Notes: generated by a model from the sequence alone, not told the origin. Numbered from the stretch's first letter, positions 8,301-18,783 are shown. The stretch is DNA of 64,000 bases from Thalassomonas sp. RHCl1 (GCF_947387555.1 NZ_CANDNZ010000001.1:1054001-1118000); one strand, 5' to 3'. Numbers and translations are program-made.

Positions 8301-10697
8301 ATGACCCGAGCTGTTGAGCAATTGCGCCTGAAGCCTGCACAATTAACTGCCATTTTATCTGAACACTTATTCTCTATGCCCGCGGCCAGTACCGAGGTGG
8401 AACAGGGCTTTGTCGGCCATGAACGCGCCAAGGAAGCACTGGATTTTGGTTTGTCTATGGATGCCCTCGGCTTTAATGTTTTTGCCATGGGGGAGCCGGG
8501 TACAGGCCGGCAAACGCTGATCAAACAGATGCTGACGGCCCTGGCCAGCGAGCGCCAGACGCCGGCGGAGTGGTGTTATATCAATAATTTTGATGAAGTG
8601 CATGCGCCGTTTAAACTCTATGTCAGCCCCGGAGACGGCAAGCTGCTGCTTAAACGCATGAATACCTTTATTGATGAATTGCTCGATCTTTTCCCGGAAG
8701 TATTCGATAACCCCGGCTATCAGAGACAAAAAGGCGCCATCGACCGCGAGTTTAACCAGAAATATGATGAAGCCATTGCCGTGGTGGAAGAGACGGCGTT
8801 AAAACATAATGTGGTGTTGTTTGAAGAAAACGGCGAAATCGGCTTTTCCCAGATGGTGGACGGTAAACCGTTAAGCGATAAAGAGTTTGCCGAGCAGGAT
8901 GAAGAAAAAAGAGCGGAGTTTTACCTGCTGTTGGCCAAGCTGGAAAACCTGCTGTCGGAGCAGTTGATTGAACTGCCGCTGTGGAAAAGAACCTCGTCGG
9001 ATAAACTAAGAAAACTTAAATATGAAACCGCAGAGCAGGCGGTAAAGCCCCTGTTAAAAGAGCTTGAGCATGAATTTGCCAGCAATCTCGGGGTCTTAAA
9101 ATATTTATCAAAAGTCAAAAGCCATGTGGTGGATGCGGTACTGGAAATCCTGGTGGATGAAGGAGCGGAAAGCCAGAATGACAAGGAAGCACGCAAACTT
9201 GTGGTGGAGCAGTTCCTGCCGAACCTTTTGGTGCCGCGCGAAGCCGGTGAAGGGGCGCCTGTGGTTTATGAGCAAAACCCTACCTACCAGAACCTGTTTG
9301 GCCATATCGACTTTGCCAGCTTCCAGGGCAGCAACTATACCAGCTACCGTTTGATCCGCCCGGGAGCACTGCATCAGGCCAACGGCGGTTATTTGCTGCT
9401 CGATGCGGAAAAGCTGCTGAGTCAGCCGCTGATCTGGTCAAGGTTAAAACTGGCATTAAAGACCCAGGAAATCAGCATTGAAAACCCTTATTCGGAATTC
9501 AGCCAGCCGGGGCTTTACAGTTTACAGCCGGAAAAAATTCCTCTGCAGGTGAAAGTGATCTTACTCGGCGATGCCGATATTTATTACACCCTGCAGGAAT
9601 ATGATCAGGAATTTACCGAGCTGTTCCGCGTGCTGGCGGACTTTGACCGTCACCTGGTCAACAACGACGACAACCTGGTGGCCTATGCCAATTTAATCCG
9701 CCAGCGGGCGCAGCAAAACAGCTATCCCGCGGTGACGGATGCCGCCATGGTGGAGCTGGTGCGTTACGGTTTAAGACGGGCAGAGCACCAGCATAAAATT
9801 TCCGCCAATATTGTCCAGGTCAATGACTTGCTCGATGAAGCCAATTACCTGTGGCACAAACATGACGGCAACGGCGACGGCGAGTTAACTGCCGAATTTG
9901 TTGAAATGGCGCTGGCGGCGAAACAGCGCCGTACCGGACGTATGAGCGAAACCTGGATGAGTGAGATAAAAGAGCGCCAGGTTTTGATCAGCACCGACGG
10001 CAAACAGATAGGTAAAGTAAATGGTTTGACGGTACTGGAAATCGGCGACAGCGTGTTCGGCACACCCGCGCGCATCACCGCTACTGTGTATGCCGGCAGC
10101 CAGGGGGTGACGGATATCGAGCGGGAAGTGGACTTAGGCAAACCTATCCATTCCAAAGGGGTCTTGTTGCTGACCGGTTATCTGGGCCATAAATACGGCC
10201 AGGGGTTCCCGGTATCGATTTCCGCCAATATTGCCATCGAACAGTCCTACGGTCATATCGACGGCGACAGTGCTTCTATGGCCGAGTTATGCGCTTTGGT
10301 ATCGGCCATTACCCATTTGCCGATCGATCAGGGTATCGCCATTACCGGCTCCATCAACCAGCACGGGGAAGTGCAGTCAATCGGCGGCGTCAACGAGAAG
10401 ATTGAAGGTTTCTACCGCCTGTGCAAAGACAAGGGCTTGACCGGTAATCAGGGGGTGATAGTGCCCATGACCAATATCGTCAACCTGATGCTGGCCTCGG
10501 ATGTGATTGAAGCGGTGGAGCAGGGCAAGTTCTCCATCTGGGCGGTGGAAGATATTAACCAGGCGCTGGAAATTCTGATGGATACTCCCGCCGGGGAAAT
10601 GAGCAAAACCGGCCGTTATCCGAGAAAGTCTATCCACGGTATGGTGCTGGACAAGTTGTCGGCTTTTGCCGATATCCTTGACGGCGGCGATGAATAA
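8301..10697 (+). CDS. Lon-like ATP-dependent protease (AAA_32 plus S16 domain)
   Basis: This 798-aa protein belongs to the Lon-related family with an N-terminal AAA-like region (AAA_32, E. coli YcbZ type), an inserted helical segment and a C-terminal S16 peptidase domain (about 565-770). The catalytic serine sits in GDSASMAELCALVSA and the catalytic lysine in VNEKIEGF, so the Ser-Lys dyad is intact. The P-loop-like sequence near residues 51-60 is GEPGTGRQT, with Arg in place of the usual Walker A Lys. The predicted role is energy-linked degradation of specific or damaged cytoplasmic proteins. It stands alone between two divergent minus-strand operons. Confidence 0.88.
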   Translation: MTRAVEQLRLKPAQLTAILSEHLFSMPAASTEVEQGFVGHERAKEALDFGLSMDALGFNVFAMGEPGTGRQTLIKQMLTALASERQTPAEWCYINNFDEVHAPFKLYVSPGDGKLLLKRMNTFIDELLDLFPEVFDNPGYQRQKGAIDREFNQKYDEAIAVVEETALKHNVVLFEENGEIGFSQMVDGKPLSDKEFAEQDEEKRAEFYLLLAKLENLLSEQLIELPLWKRTSSDKLRKLKYETAEQAVKPLLKELEHEFASNLGVLKYLSKVKSHVVDAVLEILVDEGAESQNDKEARKLVVEQFLPNLLVPREAGEGAPVVYEQNPTYQNLFGHIDFASFQGSNYTSYRLIRPGALHQANGGYLLLDAEKLLSQPLIWSRLKLALKTQEISIENPYSEFSQPGLYSLQPEKIPLQVKVILLGDADIYYTLQEYDQEFTELFRVLADFDRHLVNNDDNLVAYANLIRQRAQQNSYPAVTDAAMVELVRYGLRRAEHQHKISANIVQVNDLLDEANYLWHKHDGNGDGELTAEFVEMALAAKQRRTGRMSETWMSEIKERQVLISTDGKQIGKVNGLTVLEIGDSVFGTPARITATVYAGSQGVTDIEREVDLGKPIHSKGVLLLTGYLGHKYGQGFPVSISANIAIEQSYGHIDGDSASMAELCALVSAITHLPIDQGIAITGSINQHGEVQSIGGVNEKIEGFYRLCKDKGLTGNQGVIVPMTNIVNLMLASDVIEAVEQGKFSIWAVEDINQALEILMDTPAGEMSKTGRYPRKSIHGMVLDKLSAFADILDGGDE

Positions 10698-10795
10698 CCT
10701 TCAGCCAGCGGATTGGCGGGATGCTTGCCGCTGTTAATCACCGGCATATGCCTTGGTGTTATGCCGTTCAGAGAGCTGAACGGATAGTGCCAAGG

Positions 10796-12529
10796 TCACT
10801 GAACTGGCGGGGGGAGTTCTGTTTTTATGTCCGCCATATGGTTTTGTGCTATCCACAGGGGGGCATCCTCTGCCGGCATGGGATAGGCAATACCGAACCC
10901 TTGTCCGAAAGGGCAACCGAGATCTATGAGTTTGGCGATGTGTTCGGGGGTTTCAACTCCTTCGGCGATGATTTGATGGCCGAAGGTTTTACACAGGCTG
11001 ATGACTCCCCGGACAATGGAGTAGTCTTCGGCATTTTCGAGCATATTGATCACAAAGCTTTTATCAATTTTCAGGACATCTATAGGTAAACGGCGCAGGC
11101 AGGTAAGGGAAGAATAGCCGGTACCGAAATCATCCAGTGCTATGCTGACCCCCAGGGCTCTGCACTCATCAATGATGGCATGCACAGCGTTGATGTCTTC
11201 GGCTTCCACGGTTTCTAAAATTTCCAGTTCCAGTGCCGTTGCCGGCACCTGAGGCACAGTGCCAAGCAGTGCGCTGAGCCGTGTTGCGAAATCACTGCGC
11301 TGCAGATGTTTTGCTGAAATGTTGACACTGACTTTTAATGACAGGCCCTGCTGATACCAAACCTGGAGTTGCTGCAATACTTCGCCAAGTACCCATTCGC
11401 CGATTTTCACCCCTAACTTATCGTGCTCGCCGGTAAATAAAAATTCCCCCGGGCCGATTAAGCCTTTTACCGGATGCTGCCAGCGCAGCAAAGCTTCGAG
11501 GCCGATTAACTGTGAACTTTTTAGGTCGATTTTAGGTTGATAATAGAGTTGGAATTCATCATTTTTCAGGCCGGAAAGTATGCCCTGAAAAGAATTTTGT
11601 CTGTCTTGCTGGCGTCTTTCGGCTTCGGGGTCAAAAAACTTCAGGTGATCACGGCCGGTATTTTTAACCCGGTACATGGTCTGGTCGGCCTGGCGCAATA
11701 CGGTATCGGCATCCAGGTTTTCATCGCGGATCATGGTGACCCCTATGCTGGCGGTCACGCGTATTTCTATATCATCGGGCAAGAAAATAGGCTGGATTAA
11801 GGCTTTACGGATACGTTGCAGCAGCTTTTCGCATTCATCAACATTAAGCAAATCATTAAGCAGTAAAACAAATTCATCTCCCCCCAGGCGGGCTACCGTG
11901 TCGCTGGCACGTGCACCATGCTGTAATCTCTGGCCCACTTCGACCAGTACCAGATCCCCGGCGGCATGTCCCCAGGTATCGTTAACCGGTTTAAAGTTAT
12001 CGAGATCGATAAAAGCCAGGGCCGCGAGACTTTTATGCCGCCCGGTGCGTTTAATGGTTTGCTGCAGGCGCTCGGTGAGCAGGGTGCGGGTGGCAAGACG
12101 GGTTAAGGTGTCATAGTGGGCAAGTTCATGTATCTGGCGCTGGACATCAATCCGGTGGACAGCCCCCATCAGTGAGCGGATCAGCTGTTTTTCATCGACC
12201 TTGTATTTGACCAGGTAATCGCAGACCCCTTCACGCATGGCGGCAGCGGCGATATTTTCATCTCCCAGGCCGGTGACCAGGATGACAGCACACGGAGTAT
12301 CGATGCGGGCCCGGATCTCCTGTAACAGGTCAAGTCCCGAACTATCCCCCAGATGATAATCGAGGAAAATGCAGTCCCATGTCTGTTTGGCTAATATACT
12401 GAGTGCCTGGGGGGCAGAAGTTGCCTCTTCAATTTGAATGTGATCCAGGCTGTTGTTGAGCATGCGATGTAAACGTTCGCGATCAACATCATCGTCGTCA
12501 ACTATCAGGACATGTAAAGTTTTTTCCAC
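10796..12529 (-). CDS. Response regulator with GGDEF and EAL domains
   Basis: The domain order is receiver (about 1-120), GGDEF (about 140-300) and EAL (about 320-565). Both c-di-GMP motifs look competent: RLGGDEF with an RxxD inhibitory site (RASD) five residues upstream, and EALLRW, DDFGTGYSSL and EGVET for the phosphodiesterase. It could make or degrade c-di-GMP depending on phosphorylation. The frame can be read from a TTG at 12553, but the GTG at 12529 follows a purine-rich GGGAGAGAGG and is the better start. It is the last gene of a three-gene operon with the stand-alone receiver and the PAS kinase. Confidence 0.9.
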   Translation of the reverse strand: MEKTLHVLIVDDDDVDRERLHRMLNNSLDHIQIEEATSAPQALSILAKQTWDCIFLDYHLGDSSGLDLLQEIRARIDTPCAVILVTGLGDENIAAAAMREGVCDYLVKYKVDEKQLIRSLMGAVHRIDVQRQIHELAHYDTLTRLATRTLLTERLQQTIKRTGRHKSLAALAFIDLDNFKPVNDTWGHAAGDLVLVEVGQRLQHGARASDTVARLGGDEFVLLLNDLLNVDECEKLLQRIRKALIQPIFLPDDIEIRVTASIGVTMIRDENLDADTVLRQADQTMYRVKNTGRDHLKFFDPEAERRQQDRQNSFQGILSGLKNDEFQLYYQPKIDLKSSQLIGLEALLRWQHPVKGLIGPGEFLFTGEHDKLGVKIGEWVLGEVLQQLQVWYQQGLSLKVSVNISAKHLQRSDFATRLSALLGTVPQVPATALELEILETVEAEDINAVHAIIDECRALGVSIALDDFGTGYSSLTCLRRLPIDVLKIDKSFVINMLENAEDYSIVRGVISLCKTFGHQIIAEGVETPEHIAKLIDLGCPFGQGFGIAYPMPAEDAPLWIAQNHMADIKTELPPPVQ

Positions 12530-12563
12530 CGCCTCTCTCCCTGGTGTGGCCAAATGGTTTACG

Positions 12564-12989
12564 CTATTGTGGCAGCTTTATGGCTTCACAATAGCTTTCC
12601 ATCAGGGCGGTAAGTTTGCTGAACATAGGGCCAACAGCCGACTTGACCATGTATCCGGCGACGTTTTCGTTATAGGCGCGTACTAAGTCTTTTTCATCTG
12701 AAGAAGTGGTGAGGATAAAGACTACAGTGTCTTTTAAGTCTGCATCGCCGCGCAGAATTTCTAAGAATTCAAAACCGTTGAGGTGCGGCATATTCAAATC
12801 GAGCAGCACCAGCAGGGGTTTTTCAATCGTGCGCTCGTGGCTGCCCCTAAGAATATTCAGGGCAATATCCCCATCTTCAGCAAGTATGATGGGGAATTGC
12901 AGGCCGGCTTTGTTAAAACTGCGGATAACGGCTTCTGCTGCAACATCGTCGTCTTCCACCAGCAGTATGTTAAGGGGGTATGCTGCCAT
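12564..12989 (-). CDS. Single-domain response regulator (Rcp1-like)
   Basis: This is a receiver-only protein of about 141 aa. It has acidic pocket residues LVEDDD, the phospho-Asp in LLDLNMPHLNGFEFLE, and conserved Thr (FILTTS) and Lys (YMVKS). There is no output domain, so it probably relays phosphate. The start at 12989 (MAAYPLNILLVEDDD) has GGAGAG at the correct distance and overlaps the end of the upstream kinase gene by 20 bp. Receivers of this subtype are commonly encoded beside PAS or phytochrome kinases. Confidence 0.88.
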   Translation of the reverse strand: MAAYPLNILLVEDDDVAAEAVIRSFNKAGLQFPIILAEDGDIALNILRGSHERTIEKPLLVLLDLNMPHLNGFEFLEILRGDADLKDTVVFILTTSSDEKDLVRAYNENVAGYMVKSAVGPMFSKLTALMESYCEAIKLPQ

Positions 12990-14484
12990 TAATGTCTCTC
13001 CGGATAAAGCGTGGCCACCATAGGTGGAAGGTTGAGCCACGTTGTTCTTGGTTGGCGGTCACTGTGATTTTACCGCCATGGGTTTCGACCAGGCGCCGGG
13101 TAACGGCAAGGCCGATACCTGAGCCCCGCTTATCTGTGCGGCTCAGGGTCTGAAAAAGTTTGAATATGCGTTCGTGGGCCTGATCGGCAATACCGGGTCC
13201 GTCATCGGTCACCGAAATATGGCACAGGCTATTTTCGCTGCGACTGCGGATGACGATATGGCCACAGCTCCGGTCATGATGTTGTACCGCATTGGCGATC
13301 AGGTTACGTAATGCCGTTTCCAGGGGCACTTTAGCGGTATGGATTGAGGTTAAATCCAGCTGGCGTTCGAGGGTAAAGCCCTCGGGGAGCGGTTGTAACT
13401 CTTCAATGTTATCGAGTACTTCATCAAGCTCAACCAGGCTGATCTCGTTTTGGCTGCGACCGGCACGGGCATATTTCAGCAGGTTATCGATCAGTTTTTC
13501 CATGCGGTGGACGCGTACTGACATGCGCTCGATATTATTGAGCAGGGAGGGGGCAGGATCTTCCCCGAGATCTTCGCGTACCCATTCCAACAAATCTGAT
13601 ATCCCCCGCAGGGGAGAGCGCAGGTCGTGAGAGGCAACATAGGTAAACTCTTCCAGATCAGAATTGATCTGGCGCAGGTCCAGTTCCATTTTTTTGCGTG
13701 CGGTGATATCACTCAGTGCCACCAGCACCATGTCCTGTCCATTCCAGATAAAGGGGCTCAGGCCAATCTCCACCGGAAATTCGGTGCCGTCCTTATGCAG
13801 CCCGGTCAGATCCCGCCCCGGCCCCATGACCCGCATAACAGGCTCTCGTGCGTATTTTGCCCGCAAATTGCCATGTTCTTTACGGTAGCGCTCCGGCAGA
13901 AGTTTCTCTATCGGATTTGATAACAGCTCTTGTTCGCTGTAGCCGAAAATAGAACAGATTAACGGGTTGACTAATTCGATTTTACCCTGTGGATTGATGA
14001 GCATCAGGCCATAGGGGGCACTGTCGACTATCTGGCGAAACATTTGATCCGCCTGCAACCGGGGAGTGATGTCAATCAAGGTAGCCAGTACCAGCGGACC
14101 CTGCTCGGAGGCCAGAGGATTAAGGCCTATTTCTATCGGGATTTCAGAGCCGTCTTTGCACAGGGCATATAAAGAACCGCCATTCCCCATGTTGCGTTTG
14201 AGCGGCTTTTTAAAAAATGAGGCGGTTAACGCACTGTGACCATGGCGAAAACGTTCAGGCAAAAGCATTTCCAGGGGTTGCTTGACTAGCTCTGAGGCCC
14301 TGTATTTCAGGGTCTTTTGCAGCTCCTGGTTGCTTGATTGTATCAGGCCGTTAGCATCCACCAGCAGGGCCCCGGTGGGGACGGCTTCCACCAGGTAATG
14401 CAGGACATCAGGAGTAATCCGGAAGATATCCGGTTTATCAAGGCTAGTGTCCGGGCTGCAGGGGGGAAATTGCAAATCACTCAC
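12970..14484 (-). CDS. Soluble PAS-PAS sensor histidine kinase
   Basis: This 504-aa protein has no transmembrane segment. Two PAS domains (about 25-145 and 145-270) each contain the related core (F)PVEIGL/IPIEIGL, which suggests duplication. They are followed by a HisKA domain with H-box ASHDLRSPLRG and an ATPase domain with DDGPGI and GSGIGL. The start is a GTG at 14484 behind an excellent AAGGAGG at 7 nt spacing. It is the first gene of the operon and overlaps the receiver gene. It probably senses a cytoplasmic signal (redox, light or a small ligand; not decidable here) and feeds the c-di-GMP protein through phosphotransfer. Confidence 0.9.
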   Translation of the reverse strand: MSDLQFPPCSPDTSLDKPDIFRITPDVLHYLVEAVPTGALLVDANGLIQSSNQELQKTLKYRASELVKQPLEMLLPERFRHGHSALTASFFKKPLKRNMGNGGSLYALCKDGSEIPIEIGLNPLASEQGPLVLATLIDITPRLQADQMFRQIVDSAPYGLMLINPQGKIELVNPLICSIFGYSEQELLSNPIEKLLPERYRKEHGNLRAKYAREPVMRVMGPGRDLTGLHKDGTEFPVEIGLSPFIWNGQDMVLVALSDITARKKMELDLRQINSDLEEFTYVASHDLRSPLRGISDLLEWVREDLGEDPAPSLLNNIERMSVRVHRMEKLIDNLLKYARAGRSQNEISLVELDEVLDNIEELQPLPEGFTLERQLDLTSIHTAKVPLETALRNLIANAVQHHDRSCGHIVIRSRSENSLCHISVTDDGPGIADQAHERIFKLFQTLSRTDKRGSGIGLAVTRRLVETHGGKITVTANQEQRGSTFHLWWPRFIRRDINGSIPP

Positions 14485-15123
14485 TCTCTATCCTCCTTGA
14501 CAGATATTGTGAACCGGTCGGCTATGTGCATACACCCAGCACTAGTGCGTATGGCAATACCCTAGTGAAACACTCAGGTATACCCATGTATAGCACTCCC
14601 CCGTATTGCCGTCAAATTGGGCTTTTCCCGCATTTTTCATCTTGAGGAACTTACCGGTTATGCCCGGGAGCATGCCTTAATGTCAGGGGGAAATCTTTAA
14701 AAGTTATTTTGTGGGCGACCAGGGGGCTGTTATTTAGGGGAATCCTGTAAATCATGAAAGCTAAGTATCAGCCGGTTTGCTGTGTTTTTTAGCCAGATTT
14801 AAATTTAAAGATGATGAATTTAAAGAAAAATTTTTCTTTTTCAAATTCTTTACTATGCTTAGGTCAAGATAATAAAAATACAGTCAATTGCGCGTCATTC
14901 AAAAAGTGTCGATTAGCTTGTTGTTACCCCTGAGGCCTTAGCGCCTGCCGTCAGATAAAGCCGTTTAACCAAAGCCGCCGTCGACTCCGCCCATGCAGTG
15001 TATTTTTCCCGTATCAATAAAAGAACAAAGACAACAAGAAAAATATTGGTAAAAAATTAATCCGGCAATCTAGTGCAAAACAATACTAATAAAAGAGCTA
15101 AAGGATTTAGCTTAGGGGGTTAA
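14485..15123. other. Intergenic promoter region between kinase operon and nuo operon
   Basis: This 639-bp stretch has no credible gene. Near the kinase side it holds a 10-bp palindrome, GCACTAGTGC (about 14539-14548). From 14790 to 15080 it is AT-rich, as expected for the nuo promoter and leader, but no clear -35/-10 pair could be fixed. A purine-rich AGGGGG stands just before the nuoA GTG. Confidence 0.5.
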
Positions 15124-15558
15124 GTGCAGAGTGCAAATCAACTGGCGGAGCTATGGCCGATTGCCGCCTATTTTATCATTTTATGTGTCATGTTAGTGGT
15201 CATGATGCTGCTGAGCGTGGTGTTGGGGCCAAAAACACAGACGCGGGCCAAAAATATTCCCTATGAGTCGGGTGTCATTGCCGCCGGTGATGATAAGACC
15301 CGGTTTAGCAATCACTTTTTCCTCTATGCCATCTTTTTCGTGATTTTTGATCTGGAAACGATTTTCCTGTTTGCCTGGGTGATCGCCTTTGAAGAAGTCG
15401 GCTGGGCGGGCTTTATCGAAGCCAGTGTCTTTATCGTGATTTTGCTTGCCGCCCTGGTGTATCTATGGCGCATCGGCGCATTGGAGCTCAAGCAAAGACA
15501 CCAGCCGTTTCGGGTACAAAAACTTAAGCAAATGCAAAGCAGTGTGAGGAAATCGTGA
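15124..15558 (+). CDS. nuoA: NADH-quinone oxidoreductase subunit A
   Basis: This 144-aa membrane subunit is close to the usual length. It has three transmembrane helices: about 10-35, 65-90 and 95-120. The conserved loop NIPYESGV between helices 1 and 2 and the [11 protein letters not shown] stretch are hallmarks of NuoA, which lies at the junction of the quinone site and the proton channel. The start is GTG behind AGGGGG. It is the first gene of the operon, and its TGA overlaps the nuoB ATG (TGATG). Confidence 0.97.
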   Translation: MQSANQLAELWPIAAYFIILCVMLVVMMLLSVVLGPKTQTRAKNIPYESGVIAAGDDKTRFSNHFFLYAIFFVIFDLETIFLFAWVIAFEEVGWAGFIEASVFIVILLAALVYLWRIGALELKQRHQPFRVQKLKQMQSSVRKS

Positions 15559-16196
15559 TGGAGTGGTCATTAACTAAGGCTAAGCTGGATGAATTTATGG
15601 GCCAGTCGAAAGCGGTGCAGGAAGAGGAGCTGAACCGTAATGTGTTTATGGCAAGACTCGATGATATGATCAATTGGGGCCGTAAAAACTCCATCTGGCC
15701 GTTTAATTTCGGGCTAAGTTGCTGCTACGTGGAAATGGCCACCAGTTTTACCTCCCGCCATGATATTGCCCGCTTCGGCGCCGAAGTGATCCGGGCGACA
15801 CCGCGCCAGGCGGACTTGATGGTGATTTCCGGCACCTGCTTTCGCAAGATGGCGCCGGTGATCCAGCATTTATACGAGCAGCTGCTTGAACCCCGCTGGA
15901 TCATCTCCATGGGCTCCTGCGCCAATTCCGGCGGCATGTACGATATCTATAGCGTGGTACAGGGGGTGGACAAGTTTATTCCGGTGGATGTTTATGTACC
16001 CGGCTGCCCCCCCAGGCCGGAAGCCTTGCTTGAAGGCTTGTTGCTGCTGCAAAACAATATCCAGCACCAGCCGCGGCCATTGAGCTGGGTGGTGGGGGAG
16101 CAGGGGGTCAGCCAAATCGCCAAACCTTCGCTGCGTGATATCAAGCACGAGCACAGGATCCAGGTCACAAACCTTGACTCGCCGGACAATTGTTGA
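15558..16196 (+). CDS. nuoB: NADH-quinone oxidoreductase subunit B (N2 cluster)
   Basis: This is the PSST-type peripheral arm subunit carrying the terminal 4Fe-4S cluster N2, which passes electrons to quinone. The ligands are visible as the double Cys in GLSCCYVEM, the Cys in GTCFRKM and the Cys in [11 protein letters not shown]. It is about 212 aa. GAGGA favours the ATG at 15558 over the GTG at 15555. Confidence 0.97.
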   Translation: MEWSLTKAKLDEFMGQSKAVQEEELNRNVFMARLDDMINWGRKNSIWPFNFGLSCCYVEMATSFTSRHDIARFGAEVIRATPRQADLMVISGTCFRKMAPVIQHLYEQLLEPRWIISMGSCANSGGMYDIYSVVQGVDKFIPVDVYVPGCPPRPEALLEGLLLLQNNIQHQPRPLSWVVGEQGVSQIAKPSLRDIKHEHRIQVTNLDSPDNC

Positions 16197-16279
16197 GGGG
16201 AAGTGCTGATGAAGCGCATTAATGACTTTTTATTCTGCTTATTGGCTGGCTGTTTACCAGGGAAGCGCAAGGGGGATGT

Positions 16280-18076
16280 ATGGCAAAAATAGATATGGCA
16301 CTAAGTAGCGACTGGTCGATGTCTGCTCCTGTGCCTGTGATTGATGAGATTCTCACCCTGTCCCCTTCGTTAAAGCTGTTGCCGGTAACCGCCGCTGAAA
16401 ATATTGTTGATGATATCAGCTCATTTTGGGTGGACAGGAAACAGCTGAGCACCCTGATGCAGGTGCTGAGGTTCGATTTACCCCAGCCCTTTGATATGTG
16501 CTTTGATCTAACCGCCATCGATGAAAGCGAGCGCCGCCATAAAGCCAGCCATGTCGGGGACTTTACCGTCAGCTATCACTTACGCTCGTATGAGCGCAAC
16601 CAGGATGTGCGTATCAAGGTCTCGCTCTGTGCCAGCGATAAAAATATTGCCAGTGTCTGCCGGTACTGGCCCAATGCCAACTGGTATGAGCGGGAAGTGT
16701 GGGACATGTTCGGCATTGTCTTTGAAGGCCACCCCCATTTGAGCCGTATCCTGATGCCGGATACCTGGCAGGGACATCCGCTTTTGAAAACCCATCCCGC
16801 CCGCGCCACCGAGATGGACTCTTTTACCCTGCCGCCTTACCAGCAGGATATCGAGCAGCAGGCGCTGCAATTTAATCCCGAAGCCTGGGGCATGAAGCGC
16901 AGGGATAAAGACAACGACTTTATGTTTTTAAACCTGGGTCCCAACCATCCCAGTGTGCACGGTGCCTTCCGTATTGTGCTGCAGATGGACGGTGAAGAAA
17001 TTGTCGATTGTGTGCCGGATATCGGTTATCACCACCGCGGCGCGGAAAAAATGGGTGAGCGCCAGTCCTGGCACAGTTATATCCCCTATACCGATCGCAT
17101 CGATTATCTCGGCGGGGTGATGAATAACTTTCCCTATGTGATGGCGGTGGAAAAGCTGGCGGGGATCCAGGTGCCGGATCGCGCTAAGGTCATCCGTATC
17201 ATGACCGCGGAAATGTTCCGTATCTTAAGCCATTTGTTGTTTTACGGCACTTTTGTCCAGGATGTCGGCGCCTTGTCGCCAATTTTTTATATGTTTGTCG
17301 ACCGGGAAAAACTCTTTGGCATTATTGAAGCTTTTACCGGGGCTCGCATGCACCCGAGCTGGTTCCGTATCGGCGGCGTCGCCCACGACTTACCCAAAGG
17401 CTGGGATACCCTGGTGCGGGATTATGTTAACTATCTGCCCAAGCGATTGGACCAGTATGAAAAAATGGTGATGCAAAATTCCCTGTTGAAACGGCGCAGC
17501 GTCGATGTCGGCGCCTATTCCACCGAGGAAGCCATTGAATGGGGTATCACAGGGCCGGGGCTGAGGGCTACCGGGTTTTCCTGGGATATGCGTAAGCAGC
17601 GTCCCTACGGCGGATATGATCAGTTTGATTTTGAGGTGCCGCTGGGACACAAGGGAGATTGTTACGATCGCTGCCGGGTGCGGGTGGAAGAAATGCGGCA
17701 AAGTATCCGCATTATCGAGCAATGCCTGAACAATATGCCCGAAGGGCCCTATAAAGCGGAGCATCCGCAAACCACACCTCCGGATAAGTCCCGTACCATG
17801 ACGGATATCGATACCTTGATCCCGCATTTTGTCAATGTGTCCTGGGGACCGGTGATCCCTGTCGGTGAGGTGTCCACTTTTGTCGAAGCGACTAAGGGCA
17901 TTATGGGTTACCACCTGATCAGCGACGGCAATACCATGAGTTACCGTACCCGTATCCGCACCCCCAGCTTCCCGCATTTACAAATGTTGCCTGTGATCAG
18001 CCAGGGACAGATGGTGGCTGATCTTATTGCCACCCTGGGCAGTATCGATTACGTGATGGCGGATGTAGACAGATGA
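16280..18076 (+). CDS. nuoCD: Fused NADH-quinone oxidoreductase subunit C/D
   Basis: This is a 598-aa fusion. The NuoC (30-kDa) part is about residues 1-190, with the signature [11 protein letters not shown]. The NuoD (49-kDa) part runs from about 205 to the end, with [10 protein letters not shown] and the quinone-site region [13 protein letters not shown]. The fusion is the normal arrangement in Gammaproteobacteria. It forms part of the quinone-binding cavity together with NuoB. It starts 83 bp after nuoB behind AGGGGG. The first ~40 residues are poorly conserved, and an ATG at 16295 could be an alternative start. Confidence 0.97.
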   Translation: MAKIDMALSSDWSMSAPVPVIDEILTLSPSLKLLPVTAAENIVDDISSFWVDRKQLSTLMQVLRFDLPQPFDMCFDLTAIDESERRHKASHVGDFTVSYHLRSYERNQDVRIKVSLCASDKNIASVCRYWPNANWYEREVWDMFGIVFEGHPHLSRILMPDTWQGHPLLKTHPARATEMDSFTLPPYQQDIEQQALQFNPEAWGMKRRDKDNDFMFLNLGPNHPSVHGAFRIVLQMDGEEIVDCVPDIGYHHRGAEKMGERQSWHSYIPYTDRIDYLGGVMNNFPYVMAVEKLAGIQVPDRAKVIRIMTAEMFRILSHLLFYGTFVQDVGALSPIFYMFVDREKLFGIIEAFTGARMHPSWFRIGGVAHDLPKGWDTLVRDYVNYLPKRLDQYEKMVMQNSLLKRRSVDVGAYSTEEAIEWGITGPGLRATGFSWDMRKQRPYGGYDQFDFEVPLGHKGDCYDRCRVRVEEMRQSIRIIEQCLNNMPEGPYKAEHPQTTPPDKSRTMTDIDTLIPHFVNVSWGPVIPVGEVSTFVEATKGIMGYHLISDGNTMSYRTRIRTPSFPHLQMLPVISQGQMVADLIATLGSIDYVMADVDR

Positions 18077-18132
18077 GTTTTTTTTCTTATAGCAACAGTG
18101 GTAAGCCAAGTAGCAAGGCAAGAAGGTGATTT

Positions 18133-18783
18133 ATGCAGATTATTAACACTATTACTCCTGACTACCGCAGCTATCTGAGTAAAGAGGAAATGGCCGCCAT
18201 AGAGCATGAAGCCAGCATCATGGAAACCCGTGAAGCGGCGGGTATCGAGGCGTTGAAAGTGGTGCAAAAACACCGGGGCTGGATTAGTGATGACAGCTTA
18301 TATGCCATTGCCCAGATGTTAAATATGTCAGCGGCCGAACTTGAGGGCGTGGCAACCTTTTATAACCTGATTTACCGCCAGAAGGTGGGGCGTTACGTCA
18401 TTCATATTTGCAACAGCATCAGTTGTCATCTCAGTGGTTACCAGCAGGTATTGCAGGCAATTAAAGCGCACCTGGGAATAGATTACGGGCAAACCACAGC
18501 CGACGGTATGTTTACCTTGCTGTCCAATGCCTGTCTCGGCGGTTGCGACAAAGCGCCGGTGATGATGATAGGGGAGCGGCATTATGAATACCTGACCCCG
18601 GAAAAAGCGGTGGAAATATTAGAAAAAATTGCCGCCGGGGCCAGCACGGAAAATTACTTGTCCTCTTTTTTAAATGAAGGGGATGCTGCAGCCGACAGGG
18701 AAAACAAGCCCCGCTCCCGGGATTATCTCGATGATGACGATGTCGCCGGTGAAATTAGTGAAATGGAGTTAAGTGATGATTAA
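18133..18783 (+). CDS. nuoE: NADH-quinone oxidoreductase subunit E (2Fe-2S)
   Basis: This 24-kDa type subunit carries cluster N1a in the NADH dehydrogenase module. The ligands appear as CNSISC (C-x4-C) and CLGGC (C-x3-C). At 216 aa it is longer than typical NuoE (about 165), because of an acidic C-terminal tail of about 45 residues (DYLDDDDVAGEISEMELSDD) of unknown role. The stop overlaps the nuoF start. Confidence 0.95.
   Translation: MQIINTITPDYRSYLSKEEMAAIEHEASIMETREAAGIEALKVVQKHRGWISDDSLYAIAQMLNMSAAELEGVATFYNLIYRQKVGRYVIHICNSISCHLSGYQQVLQAIKAHLGIDYGQTTADGMFTLLSNACLGGCDKAPVMMIGERHYEYLTPEKAVEILEKIAAGASTENYLSSFLNEGDAAADRENKPRSRDYLDDDDVAGEISEMELSDD

Noticed and set aside
10721-11089. Plus-strand ORF of 122 aa after the Lon-like gene
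   Set aside because: It is mostly the opposite strand of the EAL domain gene and has no independent start signal or domain.
16209-16292. 27-aa ORF between nuoB and nuoCD ([15 protein letters not shown]...)
   Set aside because: It has no clear ribosome site and overlaps the nuoCD start. The sequence looks signal-like only by chance in a translated spacer.
17390-17977. Long antisense ORFs inside the nuo genes (up to 195 aa)
   Set aside because: They lie wholly opposite strongly conserved nuoCD coding sequence and show no domain or start site.
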